Part shown: one piece after another, positions 27,931-37,447 of the stretch
Layout of the letters: each line of letters starts with the position of its first letter
Numbering within the stretch: position 1 is the stretch's first letter
DNA from: Rotaria socialis
Lineage: Eukaryota > Rotifera > Eurotatoria > Philodinida > Philodinidae
Assembly: GCA_905331475.1 (NCBI GenBank)
Contig: CAJNYU010001285.1
Span: forward strand, 30,387 to 94,386
DNA: 64,000 nt
Direction of reading: 5' to 3'
Program-made: the position numbers and the translations under genes
Notes under the pieces: generated by a model
The model's input: the letters and a program-made list of their open reading frames with translations, nothing else
What the model was told of the DNA's origin: nothing
Databases searched by the model: none

Positions 27931-28855
27931 TCATTTGCCCTTTTTCTCGTCGTTCACAGTCGTTTGGATTGTTAGATATGCATTGAACATACGTTTTTGA
28001 GTCATTTCAGTTAATCGTTGAAGATCATTGTCAAGCGTCATACCAGCTGTATTGATCGGCTCGAGACAATGAATAGTTACGCAACCAGGTCGCCAATAAT
28101 AACTATTATTTGATTTGTCTGCATTGTATATTGGCTTATAGGATGAAAAAACAATCGGCACAATAGGCACTTGTGCTTCAATAGCCAACCGAAAAGCACC
28201 AAGTTTAAATGGAAGAAATTTTTCGCTCGTATTTCTTGTCCCTAGTGCGACGAAGAAAAAAGAAATAAAACTCATAAAAATTGATTATCAATGATAATAT
28301 TCGTTGTTTTTCTATACCTTCGGGAAAGACCCATAGCCGAAGTGATTTACTTTGAATTTTTTTCATTATTTGAGACATTGTTTCACTTGCTCGTTGGCGA
28401 TTATTTCGATCGATAAATTCAACACCAGCTAACCATGATCCTATACCAAATGGTCCTGCTAAAAGCAATTCTTTTTTTGCTAAAATTGTACAATATCGAA
28501 CATGTTCCGACCAAATATACATCATGCCAATAAAATCTATCGACGATTGATGATTAGCAACAATAATACATGATTCATTTTTATCTAATACTTGAATATT
28601 TTCAACACAATATTCTATACCTAATAAACGAAATATTGGGTTCAATACAAAAGATGATAAACGTATATTTAATGCATTGCGTGGCCGAAATAAAAACAAT
28701 GGCGGTAGTATAATAGCAAATAGCATGACTGTGCTAGAATAAAAGGCGTACTTAAGTTGAAATAATTGTCGTTCATTGAGAACATGTTGAATAAGTAAAT
28801 AGATGATTACGGTCATCAAAATCACACCGATTATGAATAGGCTATAGGTTGACAT
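27931..28855 (-). CDS. 1-acyl-sn-glycerol-3-phosphate acyltransferase (AGPAT1/2 type)
   Basis: Two exons (28318-28855 and 27931-28241) with a 76-nt intron give 282 residues, the usual AGPAT1/2 length. The acyltransferase motifs are complete: NHQSSIDFIG (the catalytic HX4D block), the GVEFIDR block, FPEGTRN (split by the intron inside EGT) and VPIVPIVFSSY. An N-terminal hydrophobic segment (residues 5-23) and another near 40-52 fit an ER membrane anchor. The enzyme makes phosphatidic acid from lysophosphatidic acid and acyl-CoA. It is the last of three minus-strand genes, 195 bp downstream of TMEM220. A TTTTAG acceptor-like site lies 17 nt upstream of the ATG. Confidence 0.93.
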
Positions 28856-29050
28856 GATTGTTTTTTTCTTATCTAAAACAATTAACGCCTTTATTTATTT
28901 ATTTATTAAATTAAACTAATTCACAATACCCAATTAAATACTTTAGTAACAATAACTATAAATAAGGAATGTTTTTATTTAACAAAGAAATCGATAAAAA
29001 CTAAAACGAAAAATTTAATCATGCATAAACAAAAATTATTTTTCTTCTTC

Positions 29051-29635
29051 TTATAAAGTAGGATGGAAATGAGAATGATGTTGAGATGCAATCATAGTAT
29101 GACATTGAGGAAAACGTTGTCGCCAATCATCGGATACAAAACAAACCGACCACATTCCAACAGGTATCAACGTAAGAAATAATCCGCATGCAACAAAAAC
29201 AAATGATAAACGATAATTAAAATGTATTAATCGATTTAATAATATTAGAAAAAGCCAACTACTAGCTAGAGCTAATCCACTTAATTCTCGTCCTTCTTCA
29301 TCGTGTAGAAAATGTATTTTCATACTATTGCTATTATTAGTATTTTCATATTGATATTTGAATAGAAAATGGCAGCCGAATGCAATAATTATACAGAAAA
29401 CAAAAGCATTCATATAAATAATAACAACCGATGATGAACGATAATCAAATAATTCGATAGCAAGAAAACAAGCTGTACACGCATATATTGTTACCCATAA
29501 ATACCAGTCGTGATCATTTAAATTAACAAAAGCAGCAAAAAGAAAAAATAAACAGCCAATTCCATTTATAATACGCCAGATAAGTTTACTTGACGATTGT
29601 TTACCGTCATCATCATGATAGTGATGATCAAACAT
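29051..29635 (-). CDS. TMEM220-family membrane protein
   Basis: A single exon encodes 194 residues. After a His/Asp-rich N-terminus come about five to six hydrophobic segments. The family hallmark HDEEGRELSGLALA matches the HEEEGRELSGL block of vertebrate TMEM220 as I remember it. The first membrane segment ends in FAAFVNLNDHDWYLWVTIY, matching the AALVQVNDPDAEVWVVVY region. The molecular function of the family is not known to me. The ATG at 29635 is the first in frame and directly follows an AG. The gene lies 427 bp downstream of the WEE1 stop on the same strand, inside or just after the WEE1 3' UTR. Confidence 0.87.
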   Translation of the reverse strand: MFDHHYHDDDGKQSSSKLIWRIINGIGCLFFLFAAFVNLNDHDWYLWVTIYACTACFLAIELFDYRSSSVVIIYMNAFVFCIIIAFGCHFLFKYQYENTNNSNSMKIHFLHDEEGRELSGLALASSWLFLILLNRLIHFNYRLSFVFVACGLFLTLIPVGMWSVCFVSDDWRQRFPQCHTMIASQHHSHFHPTL

Positions 29636-30062
29636 CTTCAATACAGGAAAATAATACAAAGTTCTTTATTTTATTCGTTTCTTATCAATAATAAATCTTT
29701 TTTTCAATTCGAACAAATCTAACAAGAACAACAAAATACACAGATTAATAAGCAGAAAAAAAGTAGACCAAATGTTTACAGAGATAGACAAGCAATAGGG
29801 GACTAGAGATCGTTTTGTGAACAAAAAAGAGAAGAAAAAAAAGGAGCATTGCATACAATATATCGTTACTATTTCGTAAGATCGAGAGAAAGAACACAAA
29901 GTGAGAGACAGAGCGAGCAACAAAATTTTTCTATCCGTCTTATTATTATTATTATTGGTTGATAAGCAATAAAGAGAGAACAACGTACGATTGGTGAACA
30001 TGTCACAGCATATTATGGCTAGTAATGAAACGAAAAGAAAACACACGAGCATATTAGTGTAC

Positions 30063-32601
30063 CTAGATGATACTAGAATAATGACGAAGCATATTGGATC
30101 CGACCGGTTTCGTTGATTGTTTAGTTGCAAGCGAACCACCTCGTAAGGGCGATGCAAACGATTGATTCATATTTGCTGCGGTTACATGCGATGGCGTAGT
30201 CGATGTGTTAATTAGTAATTTTCTTGAATAATCATTAGGTGTTGAGGCATATTGAAGTTGTGGAACCGTCGATTGTGTAGGAGAAACAAATAATGGTTGA
30301 CATTGAAGACTTGTGTTGTTTGTATCGTTGACGCTTAGTGGCAATGTTTGAAGATCGGATGAATTTGTTAAAAGATAATGGCTGAGTAGTTTTTTGTTTA
30401 ACATTAAATTTTTATGGCGTTCACGTTTTAAACTATGTCTAAACAATTGAGAAATGTTTCGTTTTGATTAGTAAAAAAAAAGAAGAAAATTTACCGTAGA
30501 GATTCCCGACTAGTCGGGAATGTTGGACTGGCAATAGGATTCAGCAAAAGCTAAAAATAATCGAAAAAAAAATGTTAAAACAACACTTATAGTTCACGAC
30601 TAAGTCACGTTCATAAAGTTATTAGTCGGAAGCGAGAAGTAATTATTTTTTTAATAAGTAGATATTTTAAGGCAAACAAAAATTGTTCATTCCTGATTCT
30701 ATCAGAGGAAAACTTACTTCATAGGCTGATGGTCTTTGATTAGGATCAATATTACACATACGTCCAAGTATAATTTCATTGAATTGATTTGTACAATGTG
30801 AAATAGCATGAAGATAATGTGTAATATTCAATCTCAATTGTTGCCATTCATTACCTTGTTTAGGCATTTCGCGATTTGTTGCACAAACATATAATGTTAA
30901 ACCTAACGAAAAAATATCACATTTAGCTAAATTGATTTGTTTCGATTTTGATTTTTGTAATGCTTCTAATGCTAAATAACGACTATCACCGTCTTCTTCA
31001 CTTGTTGATAAACTTATCTGACTAACATGTCCTAGATCAGTTAATTTATAAATAATATTATTCGTACGATCATCATCATAATCAACGTTGTCTTTTTCTA
31101 AATTTACTGAACGTTGACATAACATAATATTCGCTGGCTTGATATCCAAATGTGCCAAATCTTGTGCATGCATAAATGCTAATGCATCACTAATTTGATG
31201 AACAATTTGTTTTAATTGTGGTTCATTAGTAAACATATGATTGCGACGATTTTTTTCCAGAATATCACCTAATGATCCAGAATTACAATATTCTAATTGA
31301 ACAAAAAATCTTCCATCGGGTTCAATCCATGCTGAATGGTATCGTACTAAATTTTCATGTGATATAAGTACAGCATGCGCACATGTTTCACGCCATGCCA
31401 TTTGTTCGTAACTTGTACCAACCACTGGTTGTTTAGAAGCTTTAATAGCATAGGTTATGCCATCGAGACGATTCTTACATAGATAAACATGAGAAAATTC
31501 TCCTTGACCAAGTAGATATTCTTGATGAAATTCTTCATCAAATCGTCGAATAGTTAATTCACGTAACAATGGTGAATCAGCAGGAACGATACGTAATGAT
31601 TGTTGAGTATCCGATGGAACATGAGCTGTAGATTGTTGATCACGTTTAGCAACAAGACGTGTACGATAACGTGGTGTTGGTGTAGTACTTGTTTTGTTGG
31701 TTGGTTTATATGGAGAATCAAGTTTAGCACGTTTTATGAGTGAAGAATCTAATTGTGGACTAAATGGATTCGTATTGACTAGATCTCCTAAAGTGCGAAG
31801 AAAAAAAAATTCATTAACAATAAGAAAAGTTCAAAAAGAATTTTTACCTTTCGGCTTTGATATTGATTGTTCATGATTTGATATTGTTGATGTTGTTAAA
31901 CTAATTGAATCATCGTGTTGACGACTTCGACGTTGAACTTTTGGTGAACGAAATGTACTTTCTTGTACATAATCAAGATTTTTACGTCGTGTACACGGTG
32001 ATTGATCGGGTGTTTTCAATGAAACACCAGCTATAGACGTATTCGATCGAACTTTTGTCTCTCGATTTCGTGTTGTACTTCGTTTACGCTTATTTGTATT
32101 TGTAGTACTCTTTGTTGCATATTTAACTGTATAACTTGTTGTTTGTTTTGTAGCAACACTGCTAGACAATGGTGTATAACGAAGACGACAAGGCGATTTG
32201 AATTCATTGGATTTTTTAATATGCGAAGATATAGGTGATGATTGATAGGAAACTTCGGATGGCGTTTGAGATAATGTTGTTAAACGAGATAATGCTGATT
32301 CAATATTTATTGAATCATTAAGAATGAAATCTTGTTGGGACGATGGTTGACTATGAAAACGTGAATCATCTTGCGATGGTTGACTACAGCTACCACATGT
32401 TGAATCATCAAAAAATGCTGATGATGGTGGTAAAACTTGACTACAACTACTATTAACAGTTAATCTCGGTGAAAATGAGAGACGAGTTCGTCGATTAAAT
32501 TGTGACGCTAGATAACTACTGTCTGTAGATTGCTGACTGGCTACATCCGATTCATCCGAGTCAAAAACAGGCGGAGGAATAGGACTTGCGAACGAAGACA
32601 T
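30063..32601 (-). CDS. WEE1: WEE1-like protein kinase
   Basis: Four exons (31848-32601, 30718-31787, 30495-30550, 30063-30438) give 751 residues. The N-terminal 340 residues are Ser/Thr-rich with several SP/TP sites and the block VNTNPFSPQ, which corresponds to NPFTP in vertebrate WEE1. The kinase domain runs from about 340 to 610: glycine loop LGQGEFSHVY, Lys367 in YAIKASKQP, catalytic loop HLDIKPANI with Asp466, and DLGHVSQIS at 502. DLG in place of DFG, together with EEDGDSRYLALEAL, is typical of the WEE family. WEE1 phosphorylates the inhibitory tyrosine of CDK1 in the nucleus and blocks mitotic entry. The tail carries a basic helical block (RHSLKRERHKNLMLNKKLL) like that of WEE1. A T-rich AG lies 11 nt upstream of the ATG. 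Confidence 0.93.
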
Positions 32602-33274
32602 CGTTACACGATCTAAAAAAAGCAAACCTTTATAGATATACAATTAACAATGAATGCACGGATATTCTTCGACGGACGGATAATCGTCCACAGAGAGACA
32701 AAGAACTGGCACCCGGTAAACCAATAACAATAGCGCGCGCGTGTGTCAAGTAGCGTCATCTGTGTTTCATGAATGAATATCATATGGTTGAGTGTATTTT
32801 TCGTACCACTTCGTTTGATCAAAAAACGAACGGAATATATTCACAAAGATGTTTTATTTAGAAAAGGAATTAGTGTCGATGATTATGATTTTAGAAGTGC
32901 TCTCCGTGCGTCTGAATTTATTGAATCGATTTAGTTCTAGTTATTATTTTTTGAGAATGAAGAATCGATTAAATTTCATCCTATTTTGTTTTGGTTACAA
33001 CTATTTTAAAACACAAAATAATACTGTTGAAAAGCATTAAAAAACGAGATAAGTTTCTGCGCTTACAACTTGATCTATTCATTGTTTGACTCACTGTTCT
33101 TTTCTTCTTCTGTTCGTTCGCTATCACTGCCCTATCTCACTTGTTTTACCCTGCTGTTGCATCTTCTCGTTTGTATGTTTACGATTATATATTATCTATT
33201 CTTCATTTTTTGTTTTGTTTTACTTTAGCCAAAAACTGGCAACATAAACTGCTAAAACAAACTGACATAGAATC
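32602..33274. promoter_or_regulatory. Shared divergent promoter region of WEE1 and SNAP-25
   Basis: The two genes are transcribed away from this 673-bp interval, so it must hold both 5' flanks. It contains a GCGCGCGCGTGTG block near 32732. It also has a strong pyrimidine tract ending in AG at 33227-33228, 46 nt upstream of the SNAP-25 ATG, which looks like a 5' UTR or leader splice acceptor. No specific factor site can be defended. Confidence 0.5.
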
Positions 33275-33974
33275 ATGTATCCATCAAATACTAATAACGG
33301 CATGGAAAACGATGAGTTAAATGCAGTTCACACACAAATCAATCAGAAAACGAATGAATCATTGGAATCAACACGTCGCATGCTCGGCTTAGTAGCCGAA
33401 TCTCAAGAAGTCGGCGCAAATACAATGATTACACTTGATGAACAAGGTGAAAAACTCAAACGAATTGAAGTAAATTTATTTTCTGCGGTTTCTATTAAAA
33501 TTTTTCTTGTCGTTAAATATCCAATAGGAAGGTCTTGATAATATTCATGCTGGCATGACTGAAGCTGAAAGAAATTTAACAAATTTACAAAAATGTTGTG
33601 GACTATGTGTTCTACCGTGGCAACGTGTTCGTCAAACTTATCGTCCTCACACAAATAGTAGTACTGCATTTAGTAGTGAAACGTCATCGCCAACAACTGC
33701 TGAACCAAAATTACGTATGGCAAATGATGAAGGTATGCCTCAAGGTGGCTATATAACTCGTATTACCAATGATGATCGTGAAACTGAAATGGACGATAAT
33801 TTGCAATTAGTTAGTAGTTATCTTGGTAATCTTAAAAATATGGCACTTGATATGGGCGAAACAATCGAAGGTCAAAATAAAGTGATCGACCGTATTGCGG
33901 AAAAATCTGAAGTTGGAATAGTTCGTGTAGATGCTGCTAATAAACGAACAAAAGATTTAATTCGTCGCGCTTAA
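33275..33974 (+). CDS. SNAP25: SNAP-25-type Qbc SNARE
   Basis: Two exons (33275-33469 and 33528-33974, intron 58 nt) give 213 residues (human 206). The first SNARE helix has NESLESTRRMLGLVAES and DEQGEKLKRIEEGLDNI, with the zero-layer glutamine in DEQGE. The second has GGYITRITNDDRETEMDDNL and EGQNKVIDRIAEK, also with its zero-layer glutamine. The palmitoylated linker CCGLC is present at residues 88-92, but the fourth cysteine of the vertebrate CCGLCVCPC pattern is missing. The protein sits on the plasma membrane and forms the fusion complex with syntaxin and synaptobrevin. A strong acceptor lies upstream in the 5' UTR. AATAAA is at 34095-34100. Confidence 0.95.
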
Positions 33975-34405
33975 TTTTATTTTCTAAAAATATTCTGTGT
34001 AATTTTCTTCAATATGTTGTTGGCGTGCTTAAGTGTATTTATCTGTTGTTGCAATAATATGAAGGAAAAAAACGAGGGAGAATGTTATTCATCGAATAAA
34101 ATTAAATATGATTAAGGATAAAGACAGTATATTGAAAAAGAAAACGCCTGAAAAATCAATAAAACGCACTATCAAAGCTCTTGTAACTACTTCAAACATT
34201 TTTACATTCTGCGCCTTTGTCAGCATGACAAGGCATTTTATGATGCCAGTTCAAATGACGCATTTTCTTCTAACGCTAGTATATCAATAAGTGCAACTGG
34301 CATTTTATATTCAAGGTATTAGTTAATCGACGCGAATCATCAATAACATAAATTTGCATTGATTTTTTGCCGTTTATCATCAGATTTTGTTTTCGAAAGA
34401 AGAAA

Positions 34406-36724
34406 ATGAGTGGCGTAGTAAGTTCTGTACAAGATCGATCGATCGATGATGAATTTATTGAGAATTTAAAGTCGTTATCTGTTTCACGATCGTTGGCTAC
34501 GTATACGGATGGTATTAAAGAGTTACATGTGCAATTGAAACGTGCAACACAAAATGGTTTACGCAATAATATATCGTTTGCTTTTGGTATCGTTGCTAAT
34601 CTATATCGAATCGTGCCATTGTTCGATAAGCTTTTGTCCAATGATGATAAAGATGGGTATAATAATTTTATTCAAACAAAAAAATTCTTGGACACATTAA
34701 CAAACTCTTTTGAAAATGTATGTTTTTTTGAAATATTTGCAATGGCAAAAACAACAATACCAATTCAATCGATTTTTCACAATTATATTTTTCTATTGAA
34801 AGAAAATTATTTTACTGACAATGATAAATATGATGGTCTTGTGAATTGTTTATTGCCTATTATAACATATGCAAGTGTTTTAACTCGAATAACTGAAGAT
34901 CAAATACCAGCCGATCTTCTTAATTATCTACTAAAATTTACAAAACGCCATTGGCTGTCTCAACGTCGAGAAATAGTTATTAAAAATATTCTCGGTTTGA
35001 TCAAATGTTGCTCGAAAAATCCAGCACTTGTACCAATGATTATTCGTCATGAATGGCCTCATGCATGTGTTCAATGGTTAGGGAATAAAGATTCTGGCAC
35101 TAGTCAACGACCATCGTATACAATTGATTATTATATATGCCTTATTATACAAAAACTGGCTCGACATACAAATTGCGTTGAAGTTCTTAATCAATTGAAT
35201 TGCTTGAAACGACTTGATGAATGTCAAGAGTTTATGAAAAAAACTCATACGGACTTTGAATACAATTGTCTACATCTCATCCATGGAATGATCTATACGC
35301 TTCTAATGGAATCAGATGAAATCAAACAAATATCATTATCTAACGATAAACGAATGTGCGGTACTATCAATGAAATTGTATCGTATGCAGTCGAAGCATC
35401 TCGCAATGAATTGTTCTTTTATAAATGTTTTCACGTATCAGAAATGTTAGGTGTACTTAGTAAATTATTTGTAAATGACGATATACTTTTAAAATTCGTC
35501 AACGAAGATAATCAATTATTTGATTTTCTATCACAATTAATGATAGATTTTAATAATATAACTCGCGATACAAGTCGAACACATCAACCAGCGAATGATG
35601 AAGCATTGCTCGCGTTAACAAATATATTGTGGAGCATATCATTTCATGAATGTTACCATGAAAAATTCAAAAAAAATGCAACACTCATGAATATAGTATC
35701 AAATCTATCGACCACAACACCGTTGTCTATTAGTACGCAAATGAAATTATTACCACGTGATATGTGTTCATTGAGAAAAACAGCCGAAGGTATTCTATGG
35801 AATTTAAAACCAACATCATCATCATGTCAAATATCAAATGAAAAAAGTCAACAACCGCTTGCGATGATAAGTTACTCGCATAGCGATACAAAATTTTGTC
35901 GAGAACTTGTGGAGACTTTATCTGCTCATGTTCCCGTTTGGGTTGATTATAAACAAGCAAAAGATGCGGTTGCTCATTCGGATGATCTCTGGGAAGAAAT
36001 AGCTCGTGCGATGGAACTCGCTACGGTGATTGTTTTAATTATTTCCAAAGAATATTACAATTCGAAATCATGTCGGCAAGAACTTTCGTATGCAAGTGAC
36101 GCACTTAAAAAACGTATTGTACCGATTTATCCTGGTGATCAACAATATCGAGCTAGTGGTTGGCTTGGTATTCGAATAGCAGGTCAAAAATATATTCACT
36201 TCGGACGAAAACCATTTTCCGAAGCTATTGAAGAACTTTCCTCGATAGTTCTTGCTGATCAAAAACCTAATATTGTAACGTTAACAAGACCAACAGAAAC
36301 ACGTTCTTCATCTTGTGCAACTCATCCAATAAAAATGATCGATGAAGAAAATAAATTATTATCAGCAGCGAAAAATTGGACAACAAAAGATATACGAAAA
36401 TGGTTCGAAGACAATCAAATACACGCAGATTTAATAACATTACTTATTGATCAATTTCATACTGGCACAGCTCTTATTGTCTATGCACGTCATGTTAAAT
36501 TATTCTATAGAAATGAATATATTCGTATATTTAAAAATTATTCAAAAATATTTCATGGAAAAAAACTGAATACATTTGATTTTATTAAATTTGTCGATGC
36601 TCTCTATCGTCTTCGTTCTGACTATGATCCTAATTCTACTATAGAAGATAATTATGAGAAGCACAGTGAGCAACAATTACCGACTACAATTAAATGTACA
36701 GACGATTCAATAACTCGATTGTAA
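34406..36724 (+). CDS. ARM-repeat/TIR/SAM-like protein, putative TIR NADase
   Basis: An intronless frame from the first ATG (34406) gives 772 residues. Residues 1-470 are alpha-helical with leucine-rich helix pairs resembling divergent ARM/HEAT repeats. A TIR domain spans about 485-615: AMISYSHSDTKFC (strand A), VWVDYKQAKD (BB loop), VIVLIISKEYYNSKSCRQEL and RIVPIYPG. Glu559 in SCRQEL lies where SARM1 and other enzymatic TIRs carry the NAD-cleaving glutamate. Residues about 657-735 (NWTTKDIRKWFEDNQI onward) look like a divergent SAM domain. The order ARM-TIR-SAM differs from SARM1 (ARM-SAM-SAM-TIR). A role in immunity or stress-triggered NAD loss is inference. No transmembrane segment is seen, so it is probably cytosolic. 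AATAAA lies at 36780-36785. Confidence 0.85.
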   Translation: MSGVVSSVQDRSIDDEFIENLKSLSVSRSLATYTDGIKELHVQLKRATQNGLRNNISFAFGIVANLYRIVPLFDKLLSNDDKDGYNNFIQTKKFLDTLTNSFENVCFFEIFAMAKTTIPIQSIFHNYIFLLKENYFTDNDKYDGLVNCLLPIITYASVLTRITEDQIPADLLNYLLKFTKRHWLSQRREIVIKNILGLIKCCSKNPALVPMIIRHEWPHACVQWLGNKDSGTSQRPSYTIDYYICLIIQKLARHTNCVEVLNQLNCLKRLDECQEFMKKTHTDFEYNCLHLIHGMIYTLLMESDEIKQISLSNDKRMCGTINEIVSYAVEASRNELFFYKCFHVSEMLGVLSKLFVNDDILLKFVNEDNQLFDFLSQLMIDFNNITRDTSRTHQPANDEALLALTNILWSISFHECYHEKFKKNATLMNIVSNLSTTTPLSISTQMKLLPRDMCSLRKTAEGILWNLKPTSSSCQISNEKSQQPLAMISYSHSDTKFCRELVETLSAHVPVWVDYKQAKDAVAHSDDLWEEIARAMELATVIVLIISKEYYNSKSCRQELSYASDALKKRIVPIYPGDQQYRASGWLGIRIAGQKYIHFGRKPFSEAIEELSSIVLADQKPNIVTLTRPTETRSSSCATHPIKMIDEENKLLSAAKNWTTKDIRKWFEDNQIHADLITLLIDQFHTGTALIVYARHVKLFYRNEYIRIFKNYSKIFHGKKLNTFDFIKFVDALYRLRSDYDPNSTIEDNYEKHSEQQLPTTIKCTDDSITRL

Positions 36725-37447
36725 AAGTGCAAACGATTTTTTTCTTTTGATAATGTTTTCTATCTTATATTTTACAGAGAATAAAATCTCCTGATATAAA
36801 TTAATCTTTTCTTGTTTTGTTCGATGCAAAAGAACAACCTATCTTTATATGATTTGCATTAATTTCAACAAGGTTTGATCAAGAGCAAACTTGTGCAACA
36901 CGTAAATATTTGATAAAGTTTGTGAATGTTAATATATTTTGTCAGCTACAGAACATTTTACTTAACGATACAACCTTAAATCAATATTTAGACTTACGAT
37001 TATGATTGACGTCTATTTTCTTTTATTTTTACCGTATATAATATTGCTATCCGCTTATTGTATTAATAAATATAAAGATTTACGAAATCATAATGAATCA
37101 TTGATTTTTATCATAAATACTTGTGTATTTATTCTTTTGTTCAACAAGAAAAACTTCCATACAAATCGTGAGCACAAAAACAAAAAGTGATAAACTATCT
37201 TTTTCACGCACAACTTACAATTTTTCAAGAAACTAAATAAACAATGAAAGAAAGAAAAAACAAACAAACATCGATTGATAGCACACAACGCTGCCGTTCG
37301 ATCGATTCAGTTCATAATAACAAACACCCAAAAGAGAAAATTCACACATACGCAATAACTCATTTTTCTAGATAAAAACACGCTACGTAAAAAGGGGAAT
37401 AAAAAAAAAGGAGAATACGCAACGCTTCAAACTTTTCATCGGACGTT
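36725..37447. other. Convergent intergenic region, nothing recognised
   Basis: AT-rich 3' flanks of the TIR gene (+) and the first CPEB gene (-). Poly-A-like runs occur, but no gene or repeat was found. Confidence 0.5.

Noticed and set aside
29666-30157. A 163-codon hydrophobic frame on the minus strand
   Set aside because: It overlaps the end of WEE1 and its 3' UTR in another frame; hydrophobicity comes from T-rich DNA on that strand.
35730-36262. Minus-strand frames within the TIR gene
   Set aside because: They are shadows of the 772-codon coding frame on the plus strand.
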